64,000 bases of DNA from Phyllobacteriaceae bacterium UBA1940 (GCA_002336975.1 DDFA01000113.1:41906-105905); one strand, 5' to 3'. Numbered from the stretch's first letter, positions 18,463-29,375 are shown. Made by a program: numbers and translations. Notes: generated by a model from the letters alone, not told the origin.

Positions 18463-19728
18463 ATGCAGGAAATGAAACTCGCAGAGTTCAAGAATAAGAA
18501 GCCGCCAGAGCTGATCGCCTATGCCGAATCGCTCGAGGTCGAGAATGCCAGCGTGATGCGCAAGCAGGAACTGATGTTCGCTATCCTGAAGAAGCTGGCT
18601 GCGCAGGACATCGAGATCATCGGCGACGGCGTCGTCGAGGTGCTGCAGGACGGGTTCGGTTTCCTGCGTTCGGCCAACGCCAACTATCTGCCGGGTCCCG
18701 ATGACATCTACATTTCGCCGTCGCAGATCCGCCGCTTCTCGCTGAAGACGGGCGACACGGTGGAAGGGCCGATTCGCAGCCCCAAGGAAGGCGAACGCTA
18801 TTTCGCGCTGTTGAAGGTCAACACGATCAATTTCGACGATCCGGAAAAGATCCGCCACAAGATCCATTTCGACAATCTGACGCCGCTCTATCCGACCGAA
18901 CGTCTGAAGATGGAGCTTGAGAATCCGACGACCAAGGACATCTCGCCGCGCGTCATCGATCTGGTTGCGCCGATCGGCAAGGGACAGCGCGCGTTGATCA
19001 ATGCACAGCCGCGGACCGGCAAGACGGTGCTGCTGCAAAACATCGCCCATTCGATCTCGGCCAATCACCCGGAATGCTACCTGATCGTTCTGCTGATTGA
19101 CGAGCGGCCGGAAGAAGTGACCGACATGCAGCGCTCGGTGAAGGGCGAAGTCGTCTCCTCGACCTTCGACGAGCCGGCCGTGCGGCACGTTCAGGTCGCC
19201 GAAATGGTGATCGAGAAGGCGAAGCGCCTGGTCGAACATGGCCGCGATGTCGTCATCCTGCTCGATTCGATCACCCGCCTGGGCCGGGCCTACAACACGG
19301 TGGTGCCGTCATCCGGCAAGGTTCTGACCGGCGGCGTCGACGCCAACGCGCTACAACGGCCGAAGCGTTTCTTCGGCGCGGCGCGCAATATCGAGGAAGG
19401 CGGGTCGTTGACTATTATCGCCACGGCGCTGATCGACACCGGCAGCCGTATGGACGAAGTGATCTTCGAAGAGTTCAAGGGCACCGGCAACTGCGAAATC
19501 CAGCTCGACCGCAAGGTGGCTGACAAGCGGATCTATCCGGCGATCGACATTCTCAAGTCCGGGACGCGCAAGGAAGACCTGCTGGTTCCACGCTCCGACC
19601 TGCAGAAGATTTTTGTACTGCGCCGCATTCTGGCGCCGATGGGAACGACCGACGCGATCGAGTTCCTGATCGACAAGCTGAAGCAGACGAAGACCAATGC
19701 GGAATTCTTCGATTCGATGAACACCTGA
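18463..19728 (+). CDS. rho: Transcription termination factor Rho
   Basis: Rho is the hexameric RNA helicase that ends transcription of untranslated RNA. The 421-aa protein has the N-terminal helical domain ([19 protein letters not shown]), a cold-shock-like RNA-binding domain around residues 50-130 ([11 protein letters not shown]), Walker [13 protein letters not shown] at about 181-192, [15 protein letters not shown] and the R-loop region. Start is ATG at 18463; a second Met three codons on (18472) is possible. The 161-bp leader from hemJ shows no gene. Confidence 0.98.
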   Translation: MQEMKLAEFKNKKPPELIAYAESLEVENASVMRKQELMFAILKKLAAQDIEIIGDGVVEVLQDGFGFLRSANANYLPGPDDIYISPSQIRRFSLKTGDTVEGPIRSPKEGERYFALLKVNTINFDDPEKIRHKIHFDNLTPLYPTERLKMELENPTTKDISPRVIDLVAPIGKGQRALINAQPRTGKTVLLQNIAHSISANHPECYLIVLLIDERPEEVTDMQRSVKGEVVSSTFDEPAVRHVQVAEMVIEKAKRLVEHGRDVVILLDSITRLGRAYNTVVPSSGKVLTGGVDANALQRPKRFFGAARNIEEGGSLTIIATALIDTGSRMDEVIFEEFKGTGNCEIQLDRKVADKRIYPAIDILKSGTRKEDLLVPRSDLQKIFVLRRILAPMGTTDAIEFLIDKLKQTKTNAEFFDSMNT

Positions 19729-19734
19729 TCGCCG

Positions 19735-21708
19735 TCAGGACAATAGTAGCGATCGCAATTGCAATGCGTCCTGAACTGGCGCCAGACAAGTCGCGCCGGT
19801 GCAGAGCCAGGCTGAGGCCGAGGCTGGGAAATCGAAGCCTTGCGGCAATTGATTCGGTTGCGTTGCGATGATGTCGACCCGGCGCGGGTCCGGGTTTTCG
19901 GCGGCGACGCGGACAAGGTCGCTGCCGGCCGGTGCTGCGATGACGAGTTTAATCGGATTTTCCGCAAGCGCTGCGGCGGTGAAAATGCCGGCCTGGCCGT
20001 GGACCTGGGATATGGCCCGGCCAAGCCCCAGTTCCGCCGCGCGCCTGGCGCGGAGAAACAGCCCGGCGTCTGAGGTCGCCGACGACAGACGGGTGAGCGC
20101 ATCGATGATCTGGGCGGTGGCGGACGGGACGGGATCGTCTGTGTCGCCACGGATGCGCATCGGTGTATCCTGGGCGTCCGACGCGGTCAGGTAGTGACTT
20201 CCCTGCCCGTCCGAATGCCAGCGATCGAGTTGGTCGGCATAGCGGACTGCGGCGAGGAGGTAGGTGTCGGCGGCGGTCGCCTCGAACAGCGCGACTGCGG
20301 CGTTGATCGCCGATGCATAGTCGCTCGATAGGGCCGGATAGAGCCGGTGTTCGCCGAGTGACGAATGCGGCAAACGGCCATCGGCGGATTCCGATTCGGT
20401 TATGAAACGAAATGCGCATTCTGCTCGATCGATCCAGCCCGTGTGGTTGAACAAGCGGCCGGCCTCGGCAAATGCCCTGATCGCCAGCCCGTTCCAGTCG
20501 GTCAGCACCTTGTCGTCGCGGGCCGGGGGGGTGCGCTTCGCGCGAGCCGCCAGCAATTGGGCCGTGATTTCCCGGATATCTATGCTCGATTCATGTGCGG
20601 AACGATTCTGGCGGATGATGATCGGGTCACCTTCCCAATTGACCGGTCGGGCAAGCTGGAAAGATTGGAAGAAGGTTTCCGCCTTTTCGCTCCCCAGGGT
20701 TTCGACGACCTGCTGCTCGGTCCAGGTGTAGAACGACCCCTCTTCGCCATCGCTGTCGGCATCGAGGCTCGAGGCAAATCCGCCGCCGTCCACCGACAGT
20801 TCGCGGTCGATCCATGTCAGCGCGCCGTCGATGGCCTGTTTGAGGAGGGGATCTGGCGATCTGGCATGGGCCAGGCAGACGAGCAAAACCAGTTGCGCAT
20901 TGTCGTAGAGCATCTTTTCGAAATGCGGGACGATCCAGTGCGCGTCGGTGGAATAGCGGCACAGACCGCCACCTACATGGTCGTGAATACCGCCGCGAAG
21001 CATCTTTTGCAGACTGTCGGTCGCCATTTCGTTGAGTTCGGATTTGCCGGTATTGAGACCGGAGATCCACAGCGCCTGCATGAAAGGCGCATTGGGAAAT
21101 TTCGGTGCGCCGCGCAGTCCGCCGAGGTCCGGATCGATCAGCGTCGACAATTGTCGGGTCAGGTCGTCGAGGGGCTGGCTTGATGGCTGAATCGGGGTTG
21201 CGGTCGGCGCCAGGCGCGCCAAGACATGGCTGGACAGGGCGTCGGCGCTGCCCAGTAGTTGAACCCGCTTCTCGGTCCAGGCTCTCGATACAGCGTGCAG
21301 CACCTCCTGGAACGACGGACGTCCGTGTGCGGGTTTTGGCGGGAAATAGGTGCCGCCCCAGAACGGCCGTGCGTCTGGGGTCAGGAACATCGTCAGCGGC
21401 CAACCGCCTTGCTCTCCCGTGGCGTTCAGTGCCGCCATGTAGATCTGGTCGATGTCCGGCCGTTCCTCGCGGTCGACCTTGATGTTGATGAAAAGCTCGT
21501 TCATGACAGCAGCCGTCGCCGGGTCTTCAAAGCTTTCATGCGCCATGACATGGCACCAGTGACATGCTGCATAGCCGATCGAGAGCAGGATCGGCTTGTC
21601 GGCGTTGCGGGCCGCTTCGAGGGTTTGTGGCGACCATGGTCGCCAATGAACCGGATTTTCGGCGTGCTGGCGCAGATAGGGACTTGTCTCGTTTGCGAGC
21701 AGATTCAT
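19735..21708 (-). CDS. Thioredoxin-domain (DUF255/YyaL) protein
   Basis: A 657-aa cytosolic protein of the YyaL/spermatogenesis-associated 20 family. The N-terminal thioredoxin-like domain starts NETSPYLRQHAENPVHWRPW and contains CHWCHVMAHESF with the CxxC-like pair. The remaining 500 residues form an (alpha/alpha)6 barrel like those of glycoside epimerases/hydrolases. The function is unknown. I start at ATG 21708, the family's beginning; an upstream in-frame codon at 21825 overlaps mnmE. It is the one minus-strand gene in the right replichore arm near the origin, converging on rho and divergent from mnmE. Confidence 0.92.
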   Translation of the reverse strand: MNLLANETSPYLRQHAENPVHWRPWSPQTLEAARNADKPILLSIGYAACHWCHVMAHESFEDPATAAVMNELFINIKVDREERPDIDQIYMAALNATGEQGGWPLTMFLTPDARPFWGGTYFPPKPAHGRPSFQEVLHAVSRAWTEKRVQLLGSADALSSHVLARLAPTATPIQPSSQPLDDLTRQLSTLIDPDLGGLRGAPKFPNAPFMQALWISGLNTGKSELNEMATDSLQKMLRGGIHDHVGGGLCRYSTDAHWIVPHFEKMLYDNAQLVLLVCLAHARSPDPLLKQAIDGALTWIDRELSVDGGGFASSLDADSDGEEGSFYTWTEQQVVETLGSEKAETFFQSFQLARPVNWEGDPIIIRQNRSAHESSIDIREITAQLLAARAKRTPPARDDKVLTDWNGLAIRAFAEAGRLFNHTGWIDRAECAFRFITESESADGRLPHSSLGEHRLYPALSSDYASAINAAVALFEATAADTYLLAAVRYADQLDRWHSDGQGSHYLTASDAQDTPMRIRGDTDDPVPSATAQIIDALTRLSSATSDAGLFLRARRAAELGLGRAISQVHGQAGIFTAAALAENPIKLVIAAPAGSDLVRVAAENPDPRRVDIIATQPNQLPQGFDFPASASAWLCTGATCLAPVQDALQLRSLLLS

Positions 21709-21769
21709 CTTGGGGCGTCTCGTTCGGAACCAGATTACAGGTTCGGTTGTTGGATGTGAAATTGTGAGC

Positions 21770-23071
21770 ATGGCTTTGGCAGATACGATCTTTGCCCTGT
21801 CGTCGGGCAAGCTGCCTGCCGGCATCGCTGTTGTCCGGATGAGCGGATCGGCAACTCGATTTGCGATCGAAACGATGTTTGGGTCGGTTCCTGATGCGCG
21901 GAGCGCGCGCTATGGGGCGTTTCGGCACGGCCATGACGTTTTCGACCGCGGTATCTGCCTGTTCTTTCCGGGTCCCGGGAGCGTCACCGGCGAGGATTGC
22001 GGTGAGTTTCACCTGCATGGCGGCGTTGCCGTAGTTAAGACGGCGTTAACCATGTTGGAGAGTTTGCCAGGGCTTCGGCCTGCTGAACCGGGCGAGTTCA
22101 CGCGGCGAGCCTTTCTTAACGGCAAGCTCGACCTGACCGGGGCGGAAGCTCTGTCCGACTTGCTGGCCGCGGAGACCGAGCGCCAGCTGGAACTGGCCAA
22201 TACAATGGGGCGGCGGCAGTCGGAAATCTATCTTGATTGGCGACGGCGAATTCTCGTCTCTCGAGCCATGCTCGAGTCTGCGTTGGATTTTTCCGATCAG
22301 GAGGATGTGCCGCAACTTGAGATAGCCGGCATTCGCGCGAGCTCGTTGGACCTGGCTGCGGCAATCAGACAGCATGCGATGCGTTTCCGGCAGGCGGAGA
22401 TTGTCCGCTCCGGTTTCAACGTGGTGATCGTCGGCGCGCCGAATGCGGGAAAATCAAGCCTGCTCAACGCACTGGCATTGCGTGACGTCGCCTTGGTATC
22501 GGACGAGCCGGGGACGACGCGGGACGCGGTGTCGGTGTCGCTCGATATTGGCGGCTACAAGGTCGTGGTCACCGACACGGCCGGCGTGCGCGATGACGCC
22601 GGTCGGGTCGAGGCGATGGGCATTGAAAAGGCGCGCGGCTTGGTGCGCGAGGCTGACCTGGTGCTTCGGCTGATCGACATGAGCGATCCGGTGCGGGTCG
22701 AGATTGAGACATCGGCTCCAGTGGCGGAGATCGGCTCCAAGGCGGATATCGCCGAGACGGGCGCCGACTATGACGTTATCGTTTCGAGCGTGTCCGGTGA
22801 CGGTCTCGCAGCGCTTCTGGAGCTGATCGGCAATCAGGCACGGTGCGGCGTCGAGGGCAAAGGCGAGGTCTGGCCAACTCGGGAACGGCATGTCCGACAC
22901 CTTCTTGCAGCCGCCGGTTCGCTGGAAAGATCTGCAAACTCAGGGCTTGTGGCAGAGCTGGCGGCCGAGGAGTTGCGGATGGCGGCCTGGGAGCTTGGGC
23001 GGATTGTTGGCATGATCGATACCGAAGAGATGTTGGGAGAGATCTTCAGCCGCTTCTGTATCGGAAAATGA
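21770..23071 (+). CDS. mnmE: tRNA modification GTPase MnmE
   Basis: MnmE with MnmG makes the cmnm5/nm5 group on wobble U34 of tRNAs. The 433-aa protein starts MALADTIFALSSGKLPAGIA, with a folate-binding N-domain, G1 VGAPNAGKSSLLN at 221-233, G2 EPGTTRD at 246-252, G3 DTAGVRDD at 269-276, and the C-terminal FCIGK whose Cys is needed for activity. G4 is unusual: SKAD (about 318-321) where NKxD is expected. The ATG at 21770 is preferred to an in-frame codon at 21710. The stop lies within a parS-like site. Confidence 0.96.
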   Translation: MALADTIFALSSGKLPAGIAVVRMSGSATRFAIETMFGSVPDARSARYGAFRHGHDVFDRGICLFFPGPGSVTGEDCGEFHLHGGVAVVKTALTMLESLPGLRPAEPGEFTRRAFLNGKLDLTGAEALSDLLAAETERQLELANTMGRRQSEIYLDWRRRILVSRAMLESALDFSDQEDVPQLEIAGIRASSLDLAAAIRQHAMRFRQAEIVRSGFNVVIVGAPNAGKSSLLNALALRDVALVSDEPGTTRDAVSVSLDIGGYKVVVTDTAGVRDDAGRVEAMGIEKARGLVREADLVLRLIDMSDPVRVEIETSAPVAEIGSKADIAETGADYDVIVSSVSGDGLAALLELIGNQARCGVEGKGEVWPTRERHVRHLLAAAGSLERSANSGLVAELAAEELRMAAWELGRIVGMIDTEEMLGEIFSRFCIGK

Positions 23072-23084
23072 TTCACGTGAAACA
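23069..23084 (+). other. parS site 1 (one mismatch)
   Basis: TGATTCACGTGAAACA matches the parS palindrome at 15 of 16 positions. It contains the mnmE stop codon. ParB, encoded at 26539-27426, should bind it. Confidence 0.85.
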
Positions 23085-23115
23085 TGGGACGCGCCGCCGA
23101 TCCTCGTACTTGTTA

Positions 23116-23131
23116 TGTTTCACGTGAAACA
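23116..23131 (+). other. parS site 2 (perfect)
   Basis: TGTTTCACGTGAAACA, the exact 16-bp parS consensus, in the mnmE-mnmG gap about 6.5 kb from the predicted origin. Nucleation site for ParB sliding clamps. Confidence 0.95.
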
Positions 23132-23194
23132 GGACGAGGCTTGACTTTGGCTGTTCGGGAGACGATGGCTCACCCTCTTTTGTAAGGGAACTCC

Positions 23195-25063
23195 ATGCAC
23201 AAGTTCGACGTCATTGTTGTCGGCGGAGGTCACGCGGGTTGTGAAGCGGCTGCTGCATCCGCGCGCGCCGGGGCGAAAACGGCATTGGTCACGCTTCGGG
23301 CGGACAAGATCGGCGTGATGTCCTGCAATCCCGCGATCGGCGGGCTTGGCAAGGGTCATCTGGTTCGCGAGATCGATGCGCTTGATGGCATGATGGGGCG
23401 GGCGGCGGATCTCGCGGGTATTCAGTTCCGAATGCTCAACCGGAGCAAGGGGCCTGCGGTCCGTGGCCCGCGGACACAGGCCGATCGAAAGCTCTACCGA
23501 CAAGCTGTCGCTGCGCTTCTTGCCGGGCAGGAAGGACTCGGGATTGTCGAAGGCGAGGTTGTTGCGCTCGACGTCACCAGCGGCCGGATAGAAGGGCTGA
23601 CGCTCTCCGACGGCCGTGTTCTGGGGGCCGGCGCCGTGGTGCTGACTACCGGTACCTTTCTCAAGGGATTGATTCATATCGGGGAAAGGAAAATCCCGGC
23701 CGGCCGAATGAACGAGAAGGGAGCTGACCTGCTTTCGGCGACGCTGATTGGGGCGGGGTTCCAACTGGGCAGACTCAAGACAGGCACACCACCGCGGCTT
23801 GACGGGCACACGATCGACTGGTCGTCGCTGCAAATGCAGCACGCGGACGAAGAACCGACACCGTTCTCGCTGATGACCGATCACATCTCGACGCCGCAGA
23901 TCGCCTGCGGCATTACCCGCACGACGGAGGCCGGCCACCGGATGATCCGCGACAATCTTCACCGTTCAGCGATGTATTCCGGCTCGATCGAAGGCGTCGG
24001 GCCGCGCTATTGCCCGTCGATCGAGGACAAGATCGTCAAGTTCGGCGAGCGGGACGGCCACCAGATTTTTCTCGAGCCCGAAGGCTTAGACGACGATACG
24101 GTCTATCCCAACGGGATTTCGACGTCCCTGCCGGAGGATGTGCAGCGTGATTTCGTTCATTCGATCCCGGGCCTGGAGCGGGCGGTCATCACCCAGCCCG
24201 GCTATGCAATCGAATATGACCATGTCGATCCGCGCGAACTCGACGCGACATTCGAGACGCGCAGGATCCGGGGACTGTTTCTTGCCGGGCAGATCAACGG
24301 CACGACCGGCTATGAGGAGGCGGGCGCCCAGGGCATATTGGCCGGCGTCAACGCAGCGCGGCGCGCGTCGGGAACTGATCCGGTCGCGTTGAGCCGCAGT
24401 GAGGCTTACATCGGCGTCATGGCCGATGACCTGACCAGCCGCGGTGTGTCGGAGCCCTATCGCATGTTTACGTCGCGGGCAGAGTTCCGGCTGTCGTTGC
24501 GAGCGGATAATGCAGACCGGCGGCTGACGCCTCTCGGTCGCGAATTGGGCATTGTGACAGCCGACCGGTGGTGGCGATTTGAAGCGCGCGAGGCAGAGAT
24601 CACCGAGGCCCGAGCGCTGCTCGATGCGGTGTCGATGACACCGAACGAGGCGCGCCGGCATGGCATTATGATGAATCTCGATGGCGTGCGCCGAAGCGGT
24701 TTTGAGATTCTGGCTATGGATGGCGTGTCGGTCGCCAGACTTCAGGCGATCGCGCCTGAACTGGGCGCCATTGGTACGGTGGCGCGTGACGCTGTCGAGA
24801 CCGACGCCAAGTATGCGGTATATCTCGACCGGCAGAAGGCCGAAGCCGAGATCGTCCGTAAGGAGGAATCGCGTTCCATTCCTGAAGATCTGGATTTCTC
24901 GGCGGTGCCCGGACTTTCCAACGAATTGCGGCACAAGATCGCGACGCGTCGGCCGCGCACGCTGGCAGAGGCGCAGCGTATCGACGGGATGACGCCGGCA
25001 GCGCTGGCAATCATACTCGCGCATGTTCGCCAGGGCGGCCGACAGCTGCGCGGCGCCGCCTGA
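23195..25063 (+). CDS. mnmG: tRNA uridine-5-carboxymethylaminomethyl modification enzyme MnmG
   Basis: MnmG (GidA) is the FAD-dependent partner of MnmE. The 622-aa protein starts [20 protein letters not shown] with the dinucleotide loop [10 protein letters not shown], followed by [35 protein letters not shown] and the second conserved FAD region [17 protein letters not shown] around residue 360. The helical C-terminal domain that meets MnmE is present. It overlaps rsmG by one base. Confidence 0.98.
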   Translation: MHKFDVIVVGGGHAGCEAAAASARAGAKTALVTLRADKIGVMSCNPAIGGLGKGHLVREIDALDGMMGRAADLAGIQFRMLNRSKGPAVRGPRTQADRKLYRQAVAALLAGQEGLGIVEGEVVALDVTSGRIEGLTLSDGRVLGAGAVVLTTGTFLKGLIHIGERKIPAGRMNEKGADLLSATLIGAGFQLGRLKTGTPPRLDGHTIDWSSLQMQHADEEPTPFSLMTDHISTPQIACGITRTTEAGHRMIRDNLHRSAMYSGSIEGVGPRYCPSIEDKIVKFGERDGHQIFLEPEGLDDDTVYPNGISTSLPEDVQRDFVHSIPGLERAVITQPGYAIEYDHVDPRELDATFETRRIRGLFLAGQINGTTGYEEAGAQGILAGVNAARRASGTDPVALSRSEAYIGVMADDLTSRGVSEPYRMFTSRAEFRLSLRADNADRRLTPLGRELGIVTADRWWRFEAREAEITEARALLDAVSMTPNEARRHGIMMNLDGVRRSGFEILAMDGVSVARLQAIAPELGAIGTVARDAVETDAKYAVYLDRQKAEAEIVRKEESRSIPEDLDFSAVPGLSNELRHKIATRRPRTLAEAQRIDGMTPAALAIILAHVRQGGRQLRGAA

Positions 25064-25689
25064 TGGATCGTTACGTACAACTCTGCGATGTGGCCGGACA
25101 TGTTTCACGTGAAACGGCTGCCCGGCTGGAGGCGTTCGAACAGGAATTCCGGCGATGGTCGACACGGATCAATCTGGCCGCGCCGTCGACGCTTCCCGAT
25201 CTGTGGTCGCGCCATATCCTCGACAGCGCGCAGTTGATGCCGCTGGCCCCCAGTGCGCTCAACTGGCTGGATATCGGCTCGGGCGGTGGATTTCCCGGCG
25301 CGGTCGTGGCGATCCTGCTGAAAGACCGGTCCGGAGCGTCGATTTCTCTTGTCGAGAGCAATCGCAAGAAGGCTGCGTTCCTGCAAACCAGCCTGGCTTC
25401 GGCCAAGGCGCCGGCGAAAGTCATTCCGATCCGCATCGAGGACGCGCCGGGGCAGGTTGCGACGCCAGAAATCGTTACGGCGCGGGCGCTGGCGCCGCTC
25501 GAATTGCTTTTCCAACTTGCCGAACCGTGGTTGTCGGCCGGGGCGCGCGCCCTGTTCCACAAAGGCCGGGATTACGCCTCGGAAATCGAGAAATGCCATG
25601 ACGGTTGGCGTTTCGATTTGATAGAACATCGCAGCGTGATCGACGCAGAAAGCGTCATCCTTGATATATCAGGCTTGAAGCGGCGGTGA
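25063..25689 (+). CDS. rsmG: 16S rRNA (guanine527-N7)-methyltransferase RsmG
   Basis: RsmG (GidB) methylates G527 of 16S rRNA with S-adenosylmethionine. The 208-aa protein has [19 protein letters not shown] as the cofactor loop at about residues 68-85 and the [12 protein letters not shown] motif after it. The ATG at 25063 overlaps the mnmG stop. A parS site at 25101-25116 lies inside its first 20 codons, an arrangement that forces the residues MFHVKR-like 'HVSRET' there. Confidence 0.96.
   Translation: MDRYVQLCDVAGHVSRETAARLEAFEQEFRRWSTRINLAAPSTLPDLWSRHILDSAQLMPLAPSALNWLDIGSGGGFPGAVVAILLKDRSGASISLVESNRKKAAFLQTSLASAKAPAKVIPIRIEDAPGQVATPEIVTARALAPLELLFQLAEPWLSAGARALFHKGRDYASEIEKCHDGWRFDLIEHRSVIDAESVILDISGLKRR
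25101..25116 (+). other. parS site 3 (one mismatch, inside rsmG)
   Basis: TGTTTCACGTGAAACG matches parS at 15 of 16 positions. It is within the rsmG coding sequence, 0.6 kb before parA. Confidence 0.85.
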
Positions 25690-25716
25690 CGCCGAGCGGA
25701 AGCGCCGGAAAAGACC

Positions 25717-26502
25717 ATGAGAATCATCACTGTAGCCAATCAGAAGGGCGGCGTGGGCAAGACGACCACCGCCATCAATCTTGCAACCGCGCTCGCCGCC
25801 ATCGGCGAAAAGGTGCTGGTCGTCGACCTCGATCCGCAGGGCAACGCATCGACCGGGCTGGGCATCGACCGGAAGGATCGCGACGTCTCGTCTTACGACG
25901 TCCTGACCGGCGATGCGACGATCGCCGAAGCCGCCATCCAGACCGCCGTGCCCGGCCTGTCGATCATCGCCTCGACGCTCGACCTGCTTGGCATCGAGAT
26001 GGAGATCGCCGCCGCGCCCGACCGGGTGTTGCGGCTGCGCAACGCGTTGCGCCGGTCCGGCGAGGATCGCAGCGGGTTCAGCTATGTGCTGATCGACTGC
26101 CCGCCTTCACTCAACCTGCTGACGCTGAATTCGATGGCGGCCGCCGATTCGGTGCTTGTGCCGCTTCAGTGCGAGTTTTTCGCGCTGGAAGGGTTGAGCC
26201 AGTTGCTCGAGACGGTTGAGCAGGTGCGCGGCTCGATCAATCCGGCGCTGGAAATCCAGGGCATCGTGCTGACCATGTATGACGGCCGCAACAATCTCGC
26301 CAACCAGGTGGTCGCCGATGTGCGCGAACACATGGGCGAGAAGGTGTACGACACGATCATCCCGCGCAATGTGCGCATTTCCGAAGCGCCGTCCTACGGC
26401 AAACCGGCGATCCTCTACGATCTGAAGTGTACCGGCAGCCAGGCCTATCTGTCGCTGGCGTCGGAGGTCATCCGCCGCGAACGCCGTCTGCGCGCCGCCT
26501 GA
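25717..26502 (+). CDS. parA: Chromosome-partitioning ATPase ParA
   Basis: ParA is the Walker-type ATPase that moves ParB-parS complexes on the nucleoid. The 261-aa protein starts MRIITVANQKGGVGKTTTAI with the deviant Walker A at residues 10-17, then VLVVDLDPQGNAST and VLIDCPPSLNLLTLN. It is followed by parB after 36 bases and preceded by rsmG and three parS sites, the normal origin-proximal set. Confidence 0.98.
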   Translation: MRIITVANQKGGVGKTTTAINLATALAAIGEKVLVVDLDPQGNASTGLGIDRKDRDVSSYDVLTGDATIAEAAIQTAVPGLSIIASTLDLLGIEMEIAAAPDRVLRLRNALRRSGEDRSGFSYVLIDCPPSLNLLTLNSMAAADSVLVPLQCEFFALEGLSQLLETVEQVRGSINPALEIQGIVLTMYDGRNNLANQVVADVREHMGEKVYDTIIPRNVRISEAPSYGKPAILYDLKCTGSQAYLSLASEVIRRERRLRAA

Positions 26503-26538
26503 CAGGCTGCGAACGCAACCAACCAACGGACCAGTTTC

Positions 26539-27426
26539 ATGAGTGACGATTCTTCCCGCAAACGCCTTGGCCGTGGCCTCGCAGCCCTGATCGGCGACAT
26601 GGACACGCCGCAGCGCGCCGACGCAAAGCCGCAGGCGGCGACGCCGGCGCCTGACCGGACCGTGCCGGTCGAACATGTCGGGCCCAATCCGCGCAATCCG
26701 CGGCGCACTTTCGCCGAGGCCGACCTTGAGGACCTGGCGGCGTCGATCCGGCAGCACGGCATCGTCCAGCCGATCGTGGTGCGGCCGTCGCCGACTAAGG
26801 CCGGACGCTACGAGATCATCGCCGGCGAACGGCGCTGGCGCGCGGCGCAGCGCGCCGGTGTCACGGATGTTCCGGTCATTATCCGTAATGTCGACGACCG
26901 CACCTCGCTCGAGATCGCGATTGTCGAAAACGTCCAGCGCGCCGACCTCAATCCGCTGGAAGAGGCGCTGGGTTACCAGCAACTGATCGACGAGCACGAC
27001 TATGTCCAGACCGATCTGGCGCAGATCATCGGCAAGAGCCGCAGTCATGTCGCCAACACACTGAGGCTGCTGAAACTGCCGGACGAGGTGAGGATGCTGG
27101 TTGCCGACGGGGCGCTGTCGGCCGGTCATGCGCGCACGCTGGTGACTGCTTCCGATCCGGCCGGGCTGGCGCAAAAGATCATCCGCGACGGATTGTCGGT
27201 TCGCCAGGCCGAGGCGCTGGCGCAGGCCGCGGCGCAACCGAGGCCGCAACATGCCGCGCGCGTGGTCGAGGAAAAGGACGCCGACACGAGGGCGCTGGAA
27301 CAGTTGCTGACCGACGTCACCGGACTGAAAGTCGCGATCGCCCACCGCGAAAACGGCGGCGAGCTGCGCATCGCCTACAAGTCGCTGGAGCAGCTCGACG
27401 ATTTGTGCCGGCGGCTGCAGCGTTAG
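26539..27426 (+). CDS. parB: Chromosome-partitioning protein ParB
   Basis: ParB binds parS, loads as a CTP-dependent clamp and works with ParA and SMC. The 295-aa protein has the ParA-contacting N-terminus [14 protein letters not shown], the CTP-binding [12 protein letters not shown] motif at 96-107 and [14 protein letters not shown] at 130-143, a KorB-like helix-turn-helix ([22 protein letters not shown]) at 160-181 and a C-terminal dimerisation domain. Its sites are at 23069, 23116 and 25101. Confidence 0.98.
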   Translation: MSDDSSRKRLGRGLAALIGDMDTPQRADAKPQAATPAPDRTVPVEHVGPNPRNPRRTFAEADLEDLAASIRQHGIVQPIVVRPSPTKAGRYEIIAGERRWRAAQRAGVTDVPVIIRNVDDRTSLEIAIVENVQRADLNPLEEALGYQQLIDEHDYVQTDLAQIIGKSRSHVANTLRLLKLPDEVRMLVADGALSAGHARTLVTASDPAGLAQKIIRDGLSVRQAEALAQAAAQPRPQHAARVVEEKDADTRALEQLLTDVTGLKVAIAHRENGGELRIAYKSLEQLDDLCRRLQR

Positions 27427-27515
27427 TACCTGACCGGGGCGGCCTGAACCGCCGCAAGCGACTTGCGCCGCAACTACATTTCCTTTAGGCCGCGCGCTTC
27501 GAACGGGGATCAGGC

Positions 27516-28007
27516 ATGGCCGGCAAAGACGTCGCGATCATCATGGGCAGCCAGTCGGACTGGGCCACCATGCGCCATGCCGCCGAAACGCTGAAGACGC
27601 TCGACATTTCCCACGAGAGCCTGATCGTCTCGGCGCATCGCACTCCCGAAAGGTTGTTCGACTTCGCCCGCTCGGCCAGGCCGAACGGCTTCAAGATCAT
27701 CATCGCCGGCGCCGGCGGCGCGGCGCATCTGCCCGGCATGACGGCCTCGATGACGCCGTTGCCGGTGTTCGGCGTGCCGGTCGAATCGAAGGCGCTTTCG
27801 GGGCAGGATTCGCTGCTGTCGATCGTGCAGATGCCGGCGGGCGTGCCGGTCGGCACCCTGGCCATTGGCAGGGCAGGGGCGGTCAACGCGGCTTTGCTTG
27901 CGGCCGCCGTGCTGGCGCTCGCTGACGCCGCGCTGGCTGGCCGCCTCGACGACTGGCGCAAGGCGCAGACAGACAAGGTGGCGCTGGCGCCGTCGGACGA
28001 CGCGTGA
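27516..28007 (+). CDS. purE: N5-carboxyaminoimidazole ribonucleotide mutase PurE
   Basis: PurE rearranges N5-CAIR to CAIR in purine synthesis. The 163-aa class I enzyme shows [15 protein letters not shown] at residues 8-22, [14 protein letters not shown] and [14 protein letters not shown]. It is followed by purK with a four-base overlap, the usual pair. The parB-purE gap (89 bp) holds small GC-rich hairpins but no gene. Confidence 0.97.
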   Translation: MAGKDVAIIMGSQSDWATMRHAAETLKTLDISHESLIVSAHRTPERLFDFARSARPNGFKIIIAGAGGAAHLPGMTASMTPLPVFGVPVESKALSGQDSLLSIVQMPAGVPVGTLAIGRAGAVNAALLAAAVLALADAALAGRLDDWRKAQTDKVALAPSDDA

Positions 28008-29089
28008 TGGCGACGCCGCTGTCTCCCGGATCGACTATCGGCATCATCGGCGGCGGACAGCTCGGACGCATGCTGGCGATGGCGGCGGCGCGGCTGGGCT
28101 ATCGGACGATTGTCCTCGAGCCGCAGGCCGACTGCCCGGCGGCGCAGGTGGCGAACCGGCAGATTGTCGCCGCTTACGACGACCCGGGCGCGCTCGCTGA
28201 ACTGGCGAAGTCTTGCGACGTCGTCACCTATGAATTCGAGAATGTGCCGGTCAACGCGGCCGAACGGCTGGCGCGATTGGTCCCTGTCTGTCCGCCGCAG
28301 AGTGCGCTGGAAGTCTCCCAGGATCGGCTGGTCGAAAAAACGTTCCTGAACGACATCGGTGCGCCGACAGCGCGCTTTGCCCGCATCGACGCCGACGCCG
28401 ACCTGGCCCGCGAACTTCTCGCGATGGGCGGCAAGGGCGTGCTGAAAACCCGGCGTATGGGCTATGACGGCAAGGGCCAGCGTGTGCTCGACGATCCCGA
28501 CGCCACCGCCGGAATTTTTGCCGCGATGGGCGCCGTGCCGCTGATCCTGGAACAGTTCGTGCCGTTCGAGCGCGAAATCTCGATCATCGCCGCACGCGGC
28601 CACGACGGTCAGGCGGTCTGCTACGATCCGGCCGAGAACGTGCATCGCGACGGAATTTTGCGTATGTCGAGGGTTCCGGCGAATGTGACGGCGGCAACGA
28701 CGGTCAGTGCGCGCCGGATCGCAACCGCCATTCTCGAACGCCTGGCCTATGTCGGCGTCATCGGCGTCGAGTTCTTTGTTCTGGCTGATGGTCAGGTTCT
28801 GGTGAACGAGATTGCGCCGCGCGTTCACAATTCCGGTCATTGGACCGAAGCCGGCTGCGTCGTCTCGCAGTTCGACAACCATATCCGCGCCGTTGCCGGC
28901 CTGCCGCTGGGCGACGCCTGCCGCCACAGTGATTGCGTTATGGAGAACCTGATCGGCGATGAGATTGCCCGCACGCCCGCGCTCGCGGCCGAAAGCGGCG
29001 TGTCGATCCACCTCTACGGCAAGACCAAGGCGCGGCCCGGCCGCAAGATGGGCCATTTCAACCGGATCGCGCCGCGCACCCGAACTTGA
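28004..29089 (+). CDS. purK: 5-(carboxyamino)imidazole ribonucleotide synthase PurK
   Basis: PurK uses ATP and bicarbonate to carboxylate AIR, making the PurE substrate. The 361-aa ATP-grasp protein starts with a [21 protein letters not shown] loop near residue 11, followed by [23 protein letters not shown] and [29 protein letters not shown]. The ATG overlaps the purE stop (ATGA). Confidence 0.97.
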   Translation: MMATPLSPGSTIGIIGGGQLGRMLAMAAARLGYRTIVLEPQADCPAAQVANRQIVAAYDDPGALAELAKSCDVVTYEFENVPVNAAERLARLVPVCPPQSALEVSQDRLVEKTFLNDIGAPTARFARIDADADLARELLAMGGKGVLKTRRMGYDGKGQRVLDDPDATAGIFAAMGAVPLILEQFVPFEREISIIAARGHDGQAVCYDPAENVHRDGILRMSRVPANVTAATTVSARRIATAILERLAYVGVIGVEFFVLADGQVLVNEIAPRVHNSGHWTEAGCVVSQFDNHIRAVAGLPLGDACRHSDCVMENLIGDEIARTPALAAESGVSIHLYGKTKARPGRKMGHFNRIAPRTRT

Positions 29090-29128
29090 CACATCCAGCC
29101 GGCCCCGGTATGGACGCCCATCATTTCG

Positions 29129-29148
29129 GCGCGCCGGTTCTGGCGCGC
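29129..29148 (+). terminator. Probable terminator of purEK
   Basis: GCGCGCC (29129-29135), six-base loop, GGCGCGC (29142-29148), then TTTCATTTT. It lies 40 bases after the purK stop and 43 before rpmJ, so rpmJ probably has its own promoter or receives partial read-through. Confidence 0.6.
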
Positions 29149-29190
29149 TTTCATTTTGGTCCTTCGGGGCCTGACTGACGGACTACGACA

Positions 29191-29316
29191 ATGAAGATCA
29201 AGAACTCGCTCAAGGCGCTCAAGGCCCGTCACCGCGACAATCGTCTGGTGCGCCGCAAAGGCCGTATCTACATCATCAACAAGACGGCTCCGCGCTACAA
29301 GGCGCGCCAGGGCTGA
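29191..29316 (+). CDS. rpmJ: 50S ribosomal protein L36 (bL36, Cys-free type)
   Basis: A 41-aa gene too short for many callers. It reads [20 protein letters not shown], then [21 protein letters not shown]. This is the zinc-free (C-minus, YkgO-like) form of L36: the Cys/His zinc ligands of the classical protein are absent. In alphaproteobacteria this form is the usual one. It follows purK and precedes a secreted TPR gene. Confidence 0.95.
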   Translation: MKIKNSLKALKARHRDNRLVRRKGRIYIINKTAPRYKARQG

Positions 29317-29375
29317 CACGCCCGTTCACGGCAAATTCTGTTTGACGCTGCGCAATTCGGGAATAATCTCCCGGT

